Source: Clostridia bacterium
Lineage (GTDB): Bacteria > Bacillota > Clostridia > Christensenellales > CAG-138
Direction of reading: 5' to 3'
NCBI GenBank assembly: GCA_017525875.1
Contig: JAFXSG010000008.1
Location: 1 to 64,000, forward strand
Length of the DNA stretch: 64,000 nucleotides
The position numbers and the translations under genes are program-made. Position 1 is the stretch's first letter; the number at the start of each line of letters is the position of its first letter. The notes under the pieces are model-generated. The model had not been told where the DNA came from, searched no databases, and saw nothing but the letters and a program-made list of their open reading frames with translations. Below, piece by piece: positions 41,293-52,000 of this stretch.

Positions 41293-42549
41293 TCAGTCCT
41301 CAAGAGCGACGGTGATCTTGCTGACAGCCGGACGGCCGGCAAAGCTCTGCTTCAGCAGCACGAGCTCCTCCATCTCGCCGGGGGCCATGACGCGCTTTTT
41401 CGTTCGCCTTATCTCCTCGCCGTCGTAGTAAACGACGATATTCTTGTTTTTGTAGACGTCCGCTACGCGGAAACGGACGGTGACTTTGTCGTCCATTTCG
41501 GCGACGTTCAGCCGCTGCGGGACGGTGTATCTGACGCCGCCCTTGCCGATGAGACGAGCGGTTTCGCCGTGCCTTGCGCCTTTTACCGCAAACGCCGCGG
41601 CGTTCCTGCCCGCGCGGGAAGCTTCCTCGGAAACGTAGTCCACAAGGTCGTGAACGTGGAGCACGTTGCCGCAGGCGAACACTCCTTCAGCGGAGGTCTC
41701 GAGGCTGTCGTCCACCTCCGGGCCGCCGGTGACGGGGCTGAGGCTGACGCCCGCCTGCTTGGAGAGCTCGTTTTCGGGCAGCAGGCCGCATGAGAGCAGC
41801 AGTGTGTCGCAGGAATAATACTCCTCCGTGCCGGGAATGGGCTTGCGGTCCGGCCCGACCTCGGAGATCGTGATGCCGGTGACGCGCTCCTTGCCGTGGA
41901 TATAGGTGACGGTATGGCTGAGGCGGAGCGGGATGCCGTAGTCATCCAGGCACTGGACGATGTTGCGCTTGAGACCGCCCGAATAGGGCATGAGCTCCGC
42001 AACGACCTTGACTTTCGCGCCTTCGAGCGTCATTCGCCTTGCCATGATGAGGCCGATATCGCCGGAGCCGAGGATGACGACCTCGCGGCCGACCATGTAG
42101 CCTTCGATGTTCATGAGGCGCTGGGCGGTGCCGGCGGTGAAAATGCCGGCGGGGCGGTAGCCGGGAAGGCCGAGCGCGCCGCGGGGACGCTCGCGGCAGC
42201 CCATCGCAAGCACTACCGCACCGGCTTTTACGGTGACGGCGCCTTCTTCGCTGTTGACGTACAGCACTTCGCGCTCCGGCGTGATATCCGCAACGATGGT
42301 GCGCAGTTTATATGGGATCTGCCGTTCCTCCGCCTGCTTGATGAAGCGCTCCGCGTATTCCGGACCAGTCAGCTCCTCCTTGAAGGTGTGCAGACCGAAG
42401 CCGTTGTGGATGCACTGGTTGAGGATGCCGCCGAGGCGCTCGTCGCGCTCTATGATCAGGATGTCCCTTGCTCCGGCATCGTAGGCCGCGACCGCAGCAG
42501 CGAGACCGGCGGGGCCGCCGCCGATGATAACTATATCGTGATAAATCAT
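41293..42549 (-). CDS. FAD/NAD(P)-binding oxidoreductase of the glycerol operon
   Basis: A 418-residue flavoprotein of the pyridine-nucleotide disulfide oxidoreductase fold. The N-terminal Rossmann motif is DIVIIGGGPAGLAAAVAAYDAG, the second nucleotide motif REVVILGSGDIGLIMARR, and the third FAD motif GVFACGNVLHVHDL. It lacks the CxxC redox disulfide of classical members. It lies between the GlpA-like and DUF1667 genes and probably passes electrons from glycerol-3-phosphate oxidation to NAD or ferredoxin. The ATG at 42549 is preferred over a GTG overlapping the upstream stop (42558); spacing to GGGGTG is 6 nt. Confidence 0.88.
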   Translation of the reverse strand: MIYHDIVIIGGGPAGLAAAVAAYDAGARDILIIERDERLGGILNQCIHNGFGLHTFKEELTGPEYAERFIKQAEERQIPYKLRTIVADITPEREVLYVNSEEGAVTVKAGAVVLAMGCRERPRGALGLPGYRPAGIFTAGTAQRLMNIEGYMVGREVVILGSGDIGLIMARRMTLEGAKVKVVAELMPYSGGLKRNIVQCLDDYGIPLRLSHTVTYIHGKERVTGITISEVGPDRKPIPGTEEYYSCDTLLLSCGLLPENELSKQAGVSLSPVTGGPEVDDSLETSAEGVFACGNVLHVHDLVDYVSEEASRAGRNAAAFAVKGARHGETARLIGKGGVRYTVPQRLNVAEMDDKVTVRFRVADVYKNKNIVVYYDGEEIRRTKKRVMAPGEMEELVLLKQSFAGRPAVSKITVALED

Positions 42550-42554
42550 AACTT

Positions 42555-43979
42555 TCACCCCACTATGAATTCGGAACCGGGGCGGTTTTTGGCCACCTTT
42601 TCGGTCGGGACGCCGAGATGCTTCGCGATCAGCTCGACCGTGCCCGGAGTGCAGAAACCCGCCTGACAGCGGCCCATGCCCTGCCGCACGCGCCGCTTGA
42701 CGCCGTCCATGCTCCTGGCGCCGAGGGTGCGCTCGATCGAGTCGATGATCTCGCCCTCGGAGACGTTCTCACAGCGGCAGACGATCCTGCCGTATTCGGG
42801 GCGCTTTGCGATCAGCTCCGCGCGCTCTCTGGGAGGCAGTTTCGCGACCTCCGGGATACCCTTTCTTTCTGCGATGAAATCGGTCTTTTTCTCCGCCCCC
42901 GCCTTTTCAGTGATGAGCGAAGCCAAGTATTCGCCGATCGCGGGCGCCGCAGTGAGACCCGGGGACTCGATCGCGGCGGCGTCGAAAAAGCCGGGCGCAT
43001 CGGGCGCTTCGCCGATGATGAAATCGCCGGCGTCGCCATGCGCGCGCAGGCCCGCGAAGCTGGTGATCATCTTGTTGAACGGAGCTTTAGGTATGCTGAG
43101 CAGCGCCTTCTGCCGTACTTCGTCCATGCCGGCCTGAGTCGTGTCGACGCCCTCTTTATCTTCGATGTCGTTCGCGTTCGGGCCAATGAGCAGATTGCCG
43201 TGGACGGTGCGCGTGACGAGCACGCCCTTGCCGGCCTTGCCGGGGAGCTGGAAGATGGTGGAATCTACAAGGCCGCCCACTTCCTTATCCATGAGCAGGT
43301 ATTCGCCGCGGCGCGGGGTGATACTGATCTTCTCGCCCGAAACGCAGTTGTGCATTTTATCGGCATAGACGCCCGCGGCGTTAACGACGTATTTTGCGGT
43401 GAGGCGGCCGCAATTCGTGTTCACGGCGTAGCCTTCGGCACATTTTTCAATGCCGGTGACCTCCGTGAGGAAACGGAACTCCGCGCCGTTATCGGCGGCG
43501 TTTTCCGCAAAGGCAATGGTCATCCCGAAGGGGCATACGACGCCGGCGGTAGGCGCGTAGAGCGCCGCGACGACGTTTTCCGCTATCGCGGGTTCAAGTT
43601 TGCGCGCTTCGTCGCCGGTCAGTATGCGGAGATCCTGCACGCCGTTTTCGGCACCGCGCTCATAGAGCGCGCGGAGCTTGCCCATATCCGCCTCGTCGAA
43701 GAGAAGCACTAAGGAGCCGTTCTCGCGATAGGCAAAGTCAAGCTCGCTGTGCAGCCTGCGGATGAGCTCCGCGCCGCGGATGTTCATTTTCGCCATCATG
43801 GAGCCCGGCTCCGGATCGAAGCCGGCGTGGACGATGCCGGAGTTGGCCTTGGAGGTGCCGGAGCAGACGTCCTCCTCCTTTTCGATAACGCAGATGCGCA
43901 GACGGTATTTTGAGAGCTCGCGCGCTATCGCGCAGCCTGTGACGCCGGCGCCGATAACAAGAACGTCATAATCAGTCAT
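42555..43979 (-). CDS. glpA: FAD-dependent glycerol-3-phosphate dehydrogenase, GlpA-type with BFD [2Fe-2S]
   Basis: A 474-residue flavoenzyme that oxidises glycerol-3-phosphate to dihydroxyacetone phosphate. The FAD motif is [20 protein letters not shown] near the start; [17 protein letters not shown] and [16 protein letters not shown] are typical of the family. The C-terminal BFD-type [2Fe-2S] domain has [12 protein letters not shown] and [13 protein letters not shown]. This marks the anaerobic GlpA kind rather than the oxygen-using GlpO. The ATG at 43979 is chosen for its 8-nt distance from GAGGAG. It overlaps glpK by 8 nt and the next oxidoreductase gene closely follows. Confidence 0.9.
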   Translation of the reverse strand: MTDYDVLVIGAGVTGCAIARELSKYRLRICVIEKEEDVCSGTSKANSGIVHAGFDPEPGSMMAKMNIRGAELIRRLHSELDFAYRENGSLVLLFDEADMGKLRALYERGAENGVQDLRILTGDEARKLEPAIAENVVAALYAPTAGVVCPFGMTIAFAENAADNGAEFRFLTEVTGIEKCAEGYAVNTNCGRLTAKYVVNAAGVYADKMHNCVSGEKISITPRRGEYLLMDKEVGGLVDSTIFQLPGKAGKGVLVTRTVHGNLLIGPNANDIEDKEGVDTTQAGMDEVRQKALLSIPKAPFNKMITSFAGLRAHGDAGDFIIGEAPDAPGFFDAAAIESPGLTAAPAIGEYLASLITEKAGAEKKTDFIAERKGIPEVAKLPPRERAELIAKRPEYGRIVCRCENVSEGEIIDSIERTLGARSMDGVKRRVRQGMGRCQAGFCTPGTVELIAKHLGVPTEKVAKNRPGSEFIVG

Positions 43980-45483
43980 CGTCATTCTCCTCTTCCTTTG
44001 CCCAGAATATTGCGCACTGAACGGCGCGTTTCCAGCCGCGCAGCAGTTTTTTCCGGCGCTCCGGCTCGATGCCCGGGGTGAACTCCCTGCCGCACTGCCA
44101 GTTTTCGCGGATCTCGTCGAGGTCCTTCCAGTAGCCGACCGCGAGACCGGCGAGGTATGCCGCGCCGAGAGCGGTGGTCTCTATGCACTTGGGGCGCATG
44201 ATCGTGATATTCGAAATATCGGATTGGAACTGCATCAAAAAGTCGTTCGCGCTCGCGCCGCCGTCCACCTTAAGGCTTTGAAGCTCAAGTTCTGCCTCAT
44301 CCGTCATTGCGGCGAGCAGGTCGTTGGTCTGGTAAGCGAGGGATTCGACCGTCGCACGGATGAAATTGTCCTTTGAAACGCCCCTCGTTATGCCGACGAT
44401 AGTGCCCCTTGCGTACTGCTGCCAGTACGGAGCGCCCATGCCGGAGAACGCGGGAACGATGTATATGCCGTTGGAATCGGGCACCGCGCGGCAGTATTCT
44501 TCGCTCTGCGGGCTGGTCTTGAGCATGCGCATCTCGTCGCGCAGCCACTGGATCGCCGCGCCGGCGATGAACACGCTGCCCTCGAAGGCGTACTGCACTT
44601 CCTCCCCCGCGCTTGCGGCGATGGTGGTGAGCAGGCCCTGCTTTGAGAGGATGGCGTCCGCGCCGGTGTTCATCAGCATGAAGCCGCCCGTGCCGTAGGT
44701 GCTCTTGACGCTGCCTGCTTCAAAGCCGCACTGGCCGAACAGCGCCGCCTGCTGGTCGCCCGCCGCGCCGGCGATCGGGATATTGCCGCCGAATTTGCTC
44801 GTGGAACCGAAAAGCTTGCTCGAGGGAAGCACTTTGGGGAGCATGGAGCGCGGAATATTGAAATATGAAAGTATCTCCTCATCCCAATCGAGGGTGTGGA
44901 TGTTGAAAAGCATAGTGCGGGAGGCGTTCGTGCGATCCGTCGCGTGGACTTTGCCGTCCGTCAGGTTCCAGATGATCCAGCTGTCGACCGTGCCGAAGCG
45001 GAGCTCGCCGCGTTCCGCGCGTTCGCGCACGCCGGGCACGTTTTCGAGGATCCAGGCGATCTTGCTGGCGGAAAAATACGCGTCCGGAATGAGGCCGGTC
45101 TTCTTCTGAACGGTCTGCGCAAGCCCGTCGGCCTTCAGTTTATCGATCATGCCGGAGGTCCTTCTGCACTGCCATACGATGGCGTTGTAGACGGGGCGGC
45201 CCGTTTTGGCGTCCCAAACGACGGTGGTCTCACGCTGGTTCGTGATACCAATCGCGGCGATATCCTCCGGGTCGGCGTCGATGCGCTGCATGGCTTCCAT
45301 CGTGACGCCCATCTGGGAGGACCAGATATCCATCGGGTCATGCTCCACCCAGCCCGGTTTCGGGAATATCTGAGGGAATTCTCTCTGCACGACGCTCATT
45401 ATCTCGCCCTTTTTGTTGAAAAGGATCGCCCTTGAGCTGGTCGTGCCCTGGTCCATCGCGATCACGTATTTCTTTTCGCTCAT
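43972..45483 (-). CDS. glpK: Glycerol kinase
   Basis: A 503-residue kinase that makes glycerol-3-phosphate from glycerol and ATP, in the cytoplasm. The opening [19 protein letters not shown], the substrate loop [10 protein letters not shown], and [19 protein letters not shown] and [16 protein letters not shown] are all conserved. Length is standard. The ATG at 45483 follows AAGGAGG by 7 nt. It is the first gene of the operon glpK - glpA-like - oxidoreductase - DUF1667 - NUDIX. Confidence 0.96.
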   Translation of the reverse strand: MSEKKYVIAMDQGTTSSRAILFNKKGEIMSVVQREFPQIFPKPGWVEHDPMDIWSSQMGVTMEAMQRIDADPEDIAAIGITNQRETTVVWDAKTGRPVYNAIVWQCRRTSGMIDKLKADGLAQTVQKKTGLIPDAYFSASKIAWILENVPGVRERAERGELRFGTVDSWIIWNLTDGKVHATDRTNASRTMLFNIHTLDWDEEILSYFNIPRSMLPKVLPSSKLFGSTSKFGGNIPIAGAAGDQQAALFGQCGFEAGSVKSTYGTGGFMLMNTGADAILSKQGLLTTIAASAGEEVQYAFEGSVFIAGAAIQWLRDEMRMLKTSPQSEEYCRAVPDSNGIYIVPAFSGMGAPYWQQYARGTIVGITRGVSKDNFIRATVESLAYQTNDLLAAMTDEAELELQSLKVDGGASANDFLMQFQSDISNITIMRPKCIETTALGAAYLAGLAVGYWKDLDEIRENWQCGREFTPGIEPERRKKLLRGWKRAVQCAIFWAKEEENDDD

Positions 45484-45514
45484 CACAAAGCCTCCTTGAA
45501 TACGATTACACTCC

Positions 45515-45542
45515 ATTTTACCATGATATTCGATTTTTTCAA
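45515..45542 (-). promoter_or_regulatory. Promoter of the glycerol operon
   Basis: Minus strand TTGAAA-N16-TAAAAT. It lies back to back with the lipase promoter. Confidence 0.75.
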
Positions 45543-45561
45543 CCTTCCATTTGCCAAACTA

Positions 45562-45590
45562 TTGACTATCGGGCAAAAAAATTTTACAAT
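45562..45590 (+). promoter_or_regulatory. Promoter of the lipase-lipoprotein operon
   Basis: TTGACT-N17-TACAAT, its -35 only 19 nt from that of the glpK promoter, so both could share one regulator. Confidence 0.8.
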
Positions 45591-45625
45591 AATACTGAAA
45601 TCTGAAAGAAACGGGGGTAGAACTC

Positions 45626-46558
45626 ATGCCAAATTTCACCGAATTCACTTTCCCCTCTTCAAACGGCAGGACCGATATCCGCGTCCGCAAATGGGAGCCC
45701 GATTCCGCGCCCCGCGGCATCGTCCAGATCGCGCACGGCGTTGCCGAGTATTCCGATCGCTATGACGGGTTCATGCAGTTCCTCGCGGAGAAAGGCTTCA
45801 TCGCCGCCGCGAACGATCACCTTGGCCACGGCAGGAGCATTGCGGACGAGAGCGATCTGGGCTTCTTTGCGGATAAGGACGGCTGGGACCTCGTGGTTTC
45901 CGACATGCACAAGCTGCACGAGCTGCTCACAGCGGAGCACCCGGAGCTTCCGTTCTTCCTGTTCGGGCACAGCATGGGTTCCTTCCTCACCAGGACTTAT
46001 CTCATCAAATACCCGGATGAACTGACCGGCGCAATTATCTGCGGCACGGGTCAGCAGTCCCCCGCCCTGGTCGGCGCGGGCAGTGCGATGGCAAAGCTCG
46101 TGTGTGCGCTGCGCGGCGCGAAGCATAAGTCGAACATGCTCAACAACACCGCGTTCGGCAGCTACAATAAGGGCTTTGAACCCATCCGCACGAGCTGCGA
46201 CTGGCTGAGCCGCGATACGGCCAATGTGGACAAATACGTTGCCGATCCGCTCTGCGGGTTCGTTCCGACCGCCGGCCTGTTCCGCGACATGATGGGCGGG
46301 ATTGCGTTCATCGGCAAGCAGGAAAGCATCGGGAAAATGCGCAAGGATCTGCCCGTGTTCTTCATCGCAGGCGCGAAGGACCCCGTCGGCGAGAGCGGCG
46401 AGGGCGTCAAGCGTGCATATAACGCGTTCCTCGAGGCAGGCATGAAGGACGTCCGGCTCAAGCTGTACGACGACTGCCGCCACGAGCTGCTGAACGAGCT
46501 GAACCGCGACGAAGTCATGGCGGACGTGCTTGCGTGGATCGAAAGCAAGCTTGCGTGA
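45626..46558 (+). CDS. Alpha/beta hydrolase, monoacylglycerol lipase-like
   Basis: A 310-residue hydrolase of the S33/monoglyceride lipase type. The nucleophile is Ser116 in FLFGHSMGSFL. The acid is in FFIAGAKDPVGESG and the base histidine in DCRHELLNE. The oxyanion region is QIAHGVAEYSDRYDGF. Such enzymes release fatty acids and glycerol from monoacylglycerols or lysophospholipids. It has no signal peptide. It is transcribed divergently from glpK, so its product glycerol could be fed to the kinase. The link is inferred from gene order. AACGGGGGTAG precedes the ATG. Confidence 0.87.
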   Translation: MPNFTEFTFPSSNGRTDIRVRKWEPDSAPRGIVQIAHGVAEYSDRYDGFMQFLAEKGFIAAANDHLGHGRSIADESDLGFFADKDGWDLVVSDMHKLHELLTAEHPELPFFLFGHSMGSFLTRTYLIKYPDELTGAIICGTGQQSPALVGAGSAMAKLVCALRGAKHKSNMLNNTAFGSYNKGFEPIRTSCDWLSRDTANVDKYVADPLCGFVPTAGLFRDMMGGIAFIGKQESIGKMRKDLPVFFIAGAKDPVGESGEGVKRAYNAFLEAGMKDVRLKLYDDCRHELLNELNRDEVMADVLAWIESKLA

Positions 46559-47796
46559 TGAGAAACCGCACGATCAAAACCGCATCGGCCATACTGCTTG
46601 CCGCTGTCATGCTTTTCATGACCGCCTGCTATGGCGCGGGCAGGAAGCCCGATAATACGGCGGATCCGCACGTTACCGAAGTGCCGGACGTTGAGTACAC
46701 CATGAAGCGGATCATTCGCTACTGGCCGGAGGACGCGAGCTATGAGGACTGCGACTATGCCTGCATTGCGGACGTGCCGGAGTTTTCGAAGACGTTTACT
46801 TACGGCTATGCGATGAACTCGGCTGTTGACGGTTATCTTGATAAGCTGGCTGAACGGATCGAGAAGAGCTATATGCCCTCTTCGATCTCAAAGCCGCCGT
46901 ACACGGAAGTGATCGCGCACGTCGAGCACGTGGGCGGCGTTACGAACATCGTTTTCAACGAGCGGCATTGCTATGAGGCGCAGCCGTATTCCGAGACCTA
47001 CGTGATCATGCTGGACGAAAGAGGGAACGAACTGACCCTTTGCGACGTGCTTCTCAGCTATCATGCGGAGGAGCTCGCTGCGCGTCGTATCTCCGAGATG
47101 CTTGCCGAGGACGAACGCTATGAAAACGCGGACGAAAACAAGGTGCGCTCCGTGATAGATATCCGTCACGGCGCGAGAGCGACCGAGGCCGGCTGCACGG
47201 TGTTCGTGCATGAAGGCCTGCTTGCCCCGTATGAAGAGGGCGAGCTGGCGTTTGAGATGCGCTTCCGTGACCTGCTCCCCGATTTTGCCGGAGAAGGCAA
47301 GGCTGTTTCCGAAGAGGAATACAGAAAGCTGACCGAGTTCTTCTCGTATTTTTCGAACGCGGTCATAGTGCGCGGAGGCGGCGTTGAAAACGGCGTGCTT
47401 TCCGCGTACACCGCGACCGGGTTCATGGCGGAGGCGTCCGACTCCTTCGGTCTGGTCCCGAAGGCCGGGCGCGTCAGCATTCCCGAAGCGGAGTTTGAGA
47501 GCTATTACAGACGCTGCTTCGGCACCGAGTTCCCCGGGATCGACGCGGAAGCCTGCGATATCCGTCACGAGAACGGCTTCTACACCGTCCCGATCGCGAA
47601 GAGGGATCTTGAATATCACGTGGATATGCTTTCCGCAGAGCGCTCCGGCGAAGAGCTCGTTATAACCGGGGATATGGTTTACGGGAGCTTCGGCTTTGCC
47701 TATTCCGAGACCGTGCGCCACGTGACCGTGAGGCTCACCGAAAGCGCTGACAGCCCGTTCGGATTCATCCTGACGGGATTTGAAATGAAGCTGTAA
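46558..47796 (+). CDS. Lipoprotein with RsiV/DUF3298-like domain
   Basis: A 412-residue exported protein. The signal peptide (ASAILLAAVMLFMTAC) ends in a lipobox-like MTAC, so it is probably lipid-anchored. The middle part has features of the DUF3298/RsiV fold: HVEHVGGVTNIVFNERHCYE, YVIMLDERGNELTLCDVLL and FVHEGLLAPYEEGELAFEMR. RsiV proteins bind lysozyme in other Firmicutes, but no sigma factor gene is nearby, so that role is not implied. The ATG overlaps the lipase stop (TGATG). The C-terminal part (about 310-410) shows no motif I know. Confidence 0.7.
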   Translation: MRNRTIKTASAILLAAVMLFMTACYGAGRKPDNTADPHVTEVPDVEYTMKRIIRYWPEDASYEDCDYACIADVPEFSKTFTYGYAMNSAVDGYLDKLAERIEKSYMPSSISKPPYTEVIAHVEHVGGVTNIVFNERHCYEAQPYSETYVIMLDERGNELTLCDVLLSYHAEELAARRISEMLAEDERYENADENKVRSVIDIRHGARATEAGCTVFVHEGLLAPYEEGELAFEMRFRDLLPDFAGEGKAVSEEEYRKLTEFFSYFSNAVIVRGGGVENGVLSAYTATGFMAEASDSFGLVPKAGRVSIPEAEFESYYRRCFGTEFPGIDAEACDIRHENGFYTVPIAKRDLEYHVDMLSAERSGEELVITGDMVYGSFGFAYSETVRHVTVRLTESADSPFGFILTGFEMKL

Positions 47797-47805
47797 ACAG
47801 ATACG

Positions 47806-47842
47806 AAAAGACCGGCGCCCGAGCGGACGCCGGTCTTTTTTT
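47806..47842. terminator. Bidirectional terminator between the lipoprotein and yibE/F-like genes
   Basis: Stem AAAGACCGGCG / CGCCGGTCTTT, T-rich on both sides. Confidence 0.9.
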
Positions 47843-47850
47843 ATGTTTAC

Positions 47851-49002
47851 TCAGGCTTTTGTCTTTTTGAAGCGTGCGGAAGCGACCGCCGCTGTGAGCG
47901 GCACGGCGAGCACGAGGCCGATTGAGCCCGCGATCGCGCGGATGACCTCCATGATGGTGTCGTTGTTGTTCAGGAGCTGATAGGGCTGCATGCCGGCGGC
48001 GAACATGATTATCATCAGGTTCAGCGACGTGCCGGCAAAGGCGAGGATCAGCGTGTTCGTCATCGTGCCGATCATGTCGCGGCCGATATTCATGCCGGAT
48101 CTGAACAGGCTCCGTGAGCTCATGCCCGGGTTGACCTCCGAAAGCTCCGTCACAGAGGAGGCGATGCTCATCGACACGTCCATCACGGCGCCGAGCGAGG
48201 AGATCAGGATACCGGAAACGAACAGTCCGCGCACTCTCAGCATGATCCCGGCGGCCCTGCCCTCGTCGAGCAGCCACTCCGCTTCCTCCATGGTCATGCC
48301 CGAAACGCCCGCGATACGCCCGCAGACGGCGGCAAACGCGCCGGAGACGAGCACGCAGAGCGTTGTGCCGAGCATGGCCGAGACGGTCTTCCTTGTGACG
48401 CCTCCGAGCAGGATGAAGCAGAACACGGTCACGAACACGCAGACGCCGAGCGTGAGCGGGATCGCGGGATAGCCCTTAAGCCACATCGGAACGAGGAAGA
48501 AGACGAGCGCGATAAGCGTGACCGCAAGGCCGATGAGGCTCATCAGGCCTTTTCGCCTGCCCACGATGAGCACGGCGGCGATGAACAGCACGAGCATGCC
48601 TGTGAGGAGCCAGGTGTAGTCATAGTTCACGACGCTGATCTGGTAGCCGGTCTCCCTGATATCCTCGGTGAGGGTGACGGTGAGCACCGTCCCCTTCTTC
48701 GCGAGCTTTTCGTGCATGGGGCCGAGGTAGTTATTGATAAGCGTGACGTCGCCTTTATGCCGGCCTGTGAGCACAAGGACCCTGAGCGACTGGGAGCCGC
48801 GCAGCGCGTTTTCGGTGCTTTCATCGACGGTGTAGTTTTCATACATCACTTCTTCGACGCGCACGAGCACGTAGGAAATGATGTAATAGGGGTTGTTCTG
48901 CTTGGGTTGCGCGCGGTTTGCGAGCACAACGCCCAGCACGAGCAGTGTGAGCATCAGCACCGCCGCGATGACGCTAATGAGTTTTTGACTCGTTTTTTTC
49001 AT
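47851..49002 (-). CDS. YibE/F family membrane protein
   Basis: A 383-residue polytopic protein. It has an N-terminal helix (LISVIAAVLMLTLLVLGVVL), an extracytoplasmic domain (about 30-125, including VLVLTGRHKGDVTLINNYLG), and seven or eight membrane segments. The conserved family stretch is GAVMDVSMSIASSVTEL near 275, followed by NIGRDMIGTMTNTLILAFAG. The family is common in Firmicutes; its function is unknown. It has no close operon partner. The ribosome binding site is weak (GGGAAACGGGA). Confidence 0.85.
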   Translation of the reverse strand: MKKTSQKLISVIAAVLMLTLLVLGVVLANRAQPKQNNPYYIISYVLVRVEEVMYENYTVDESTENALRGSQSLRVLVLTGRHKGDVTLINNYLGPMHEKLAKKGTVLTVTLTEDIRETGYQISVVNYDYTWLLTGMLVLFIAAVLIVGRRKGLMSLIGLAVTLIALVFFLVPMWLKGYPAIPLTLGVCVFVTVFCFILLGGVTRKTVSAMLGTTLCVLVSGAFAAVCGRIAGVSGMTMEEAEWLLDEGRAAGIMLRVRGLFVSGILISSLGAVMDVSMSIASSVTELSEVNPGMSSRSLFRSGMNIGRDMIGTMTNTLILAFAGTSLNLMIIMFAAGMQPYQLLNNNDTIMEVIRAIAGSIGLVLAVPLTAAVASARFKKTKA

Positions 49003-49028
49003 TCCCGTTTCCCGTAAAATTCAGGGGA

Positions 49029-49060
49029 CCGCCCGAAGGCAGTCCCCTTTTTTGTGTGAG
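49029..49060. terminator. Terminator between the yibE/F-like and giant dockerin genes
   Basis: Stem AGGGGACCGCC / GGCAGTCCCCT, one mismatch, with TTTTTTG on the plus side and a weaker T-run (GAATTTTAC) on the minus side, where it would end the giant gene. Confidence 0.6.
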
Positions 49061-49064
49061 AGTG

Positions 49065-52000
49065 TCAGTTGATGTTCATTACGGCGCGCATGTAGAGCAG
49101 CGCGTCGACAGTGGTGACTTCGCCGTCGCCGTCAACGTCCATAAGGGCGATCTGCTCATCGGTGTAGTTGCCGATGTCCATAGCATAGCGCATGATGAGC
49201 AGAGCATCCGCAGTGGATACCTGGCCGTCGCCGTCGATATCCGGGAGGGTGGGGCCCGGGGTGACGACGATCTCTGCGCGATTCCTGACGCGGATACGCG
49301 GGATGAAGCCGCCGTTCACGTCCTCGGTATCGACAGTGATGGAAGCAAGACCGATCGCGGAGACGTGGTCGCCGACGCTGATCTCGATGACGTAATCGCT
49401 CATGATGTAGCCGTCGATGAACACGCGGGCGGTGCCGGTGCCGTCGTTGACCATGATGGTCTCGAGCGCGCCGTCGGAGGAGTAGCCGAGGCTCTCCACG
49501 GTGCCCTCGACCTTGATCAGGGTGCCGGTGTAATCGGTGCTCATCGCCTGCTCCGCAGTCAGCTCGAGAGGCTCGATGACCATTTCATCGTGGCCCTCGA
49601 CGGCCTCGATCTTGGTCACAACGAGCTCGCGCTCGCCGTTGTAGGAGCCGGTGACGCCGGTCACACGGACGTACTGGCCGATGTGGAAATCACCCGCGAC
49701 CGGGAAGAGGTTGATGCCCGCGGTCTCATCCTGGATATAGATGCAGTCGAAGAACGCGGTGGTCTGATCGTAGCCGGAAGCGTTGCTGGTGACGTAGCCT
49801 TCTACCGTGAACTTCAGGCCCTCATCCGCTGCGTTGACATCTGCGATCGGAGTGATCTCCGGCTCGGGGATGAGCTTGTGGATGATGTTCATGACGATCT
49901 GGTAGTTGCTGTTCTGGAGGGTGGTCGCGTTCTCGATCTCGACCTTGACTTCGAAGGTGGAGAAGAAGGTGACGCCGGAGGTGATGAGCCAGCCGCCGCC
50001 CTCAAGGTCCTCGAGGGTCATTTCAACGACCTCGCCCATCGGGACGACGACGGTGTCGTTCTCGTAATCCGGGACGTAGCTCGACGAGCCGCCGAAGTCA
50101 GCGGTGTAGTTCGCGCCCCAGGTGGTGGAGTAACCCTTGATGATCGGGATAGCGTTCTCGCCGGCGATAACAGGCGCGCTGTTGTAGCCGGAGAAGCTGT
50201 TGTTGGTGGTCTCAAGGACGTCCGTAAGCAGCCAGACGGGCTCGCCGTTCCAGGTGTAGCTGTAGTTATCCTCGGAGGTGAAGTAGATGCGGTACGCCTC
50301 GTTTGCCTTCTCAACGTTATCGACTACGATACCGTTTGCAATGGTGGTATCGGTGCCGATCGCCTCGAGGATGCCGTTGGTGATGGTGTGCGCCTGCTCC
50401 GCGATGTTCGCCGGATTGCCGCGGTCGGACTTACTGCAGACGATCAGGTTGCCGCCGTTTGCCGCGTACTCGGCGATGGCTTCAAGCTCCGCCTCGGTGT
50501 AGAGGTTCGCCTCGCCGACGTTCTCCCAGCCCATGTACGGGACGGTGAGGACGACGAGAGCGTAATCCTTGATGTTTTCATAGGTCAGCTCGCCCGCGTA
50601 GATGTAGTTGGTGCGGATAGCGTTCTGAGCGCAGAGCTCGATGAACGCCGCATCGCTGCCGGCGTAGTTGCCGCTGACGTAGAAGTTGATGTGGCCGTAG
50701 TCGATACCGATATCGAGCAGCTCGCTGGGATCGAGGACCTCCATCTCGTAGGTGTAGGTGAACTGCATGTAGGTCTCGCCGAGGTAGCCGCCTGCGGTGA
50801 CGATGAACTTCTGCGCGCCGAGGGTGGTGGGCGTGAAGTTGTAGGTCAGCTCAAGCTCGCTGTCCGAAGCGATGGTGCCGGGGTTCTCGACGACGCCGAG
50901 GACGACCGCATCGTTCTGACCGACTGCAAGGGAGTAGGTGATGTTTTCGATCACGAAATCATCCGCCTCATAGTCGTAGAGGGTGGTGGTGAAGGTCATC
51001 TCCTCGCCCTTGACGGGGATGATGGTCGGGGTGGTGACGTCGGAAATGCCGACCTTGGACACGTCGCCGACCCAAACGGGCGCGGTAACGGCGATGTCGC
51101 CGTCAGCCTGCTCGACGCGGATGAAGTAGTAGGAGTAGTCGTTCGGGAGGGCGACGTTCACGATCGCGGTGCTCGAGGAGAACTCCTCAGTGTATGCGGT
51201 GAGACCGCCGTTGACGATGACGGAGATCCTGCCGATCGCTTCGCCGTCGGGATCGTTCGCGGAGGCGTAAATGTTGACAGCCTCGATCGGGTCTTCTTCA
51301 TCCTCGGGAATGATGGTGCCCATGATGGAGTCGTTCAGAGAATAGTAGATCTCAAGGTTCTTATCCTCTGTTGCATACATGGTCATGCTCCTCATTGCGG
51401 CATACAGGCCTTCCTCGCTGAAATCATCGGTGATGATGACGTCGCGGGCGGTGTTTGCATTGCCCCAACGGCCCTTGTGGTTATCCTGGTTGTTGGTGGG
51501 AGCGACGTGCCAGCCCATATCGAGCGCGAGGGTGTACTGCTCGTAGCTGGGCCAGTATGCGCTGCCGCCGATGGCGCCTTCACCGTTGCCGACCTCGACC
51601 ATGGTGATGACGCGGTCAGCCGCAACGTCGTAGTAACCGAAGTTATCGAAGTTGCCGAAGGTGGTGCCGGGGTGGTTGAACTGGTGGATGGTATCGGGGT
51701 ACTGCTTGATCAGGTCGTAGTAAGCGACGAGGCCCGCGCCGCCCTGAACGGTGTAAGTGCTGTTCTGGCGGGAAACGATACCGGTGGAGTTGAAGGTGTT
51801 TATATGGCCGTACTGGCCGGACCAGGTCATCTCATAGCCGCCGATGAAGATAACGTCGTTCTGGCGGGTGTTGAAATCATCGATCGTGGTGGTGTAGTTA
51901 TACCACTTGGAATGGCCGTTCGCCGCGGTGATACCGGACTCAACGTCCTCGAAGTCGCCCAGATGGGTCTTATCGTCGAAGTAGTTGGAGTGGTCGGTGA

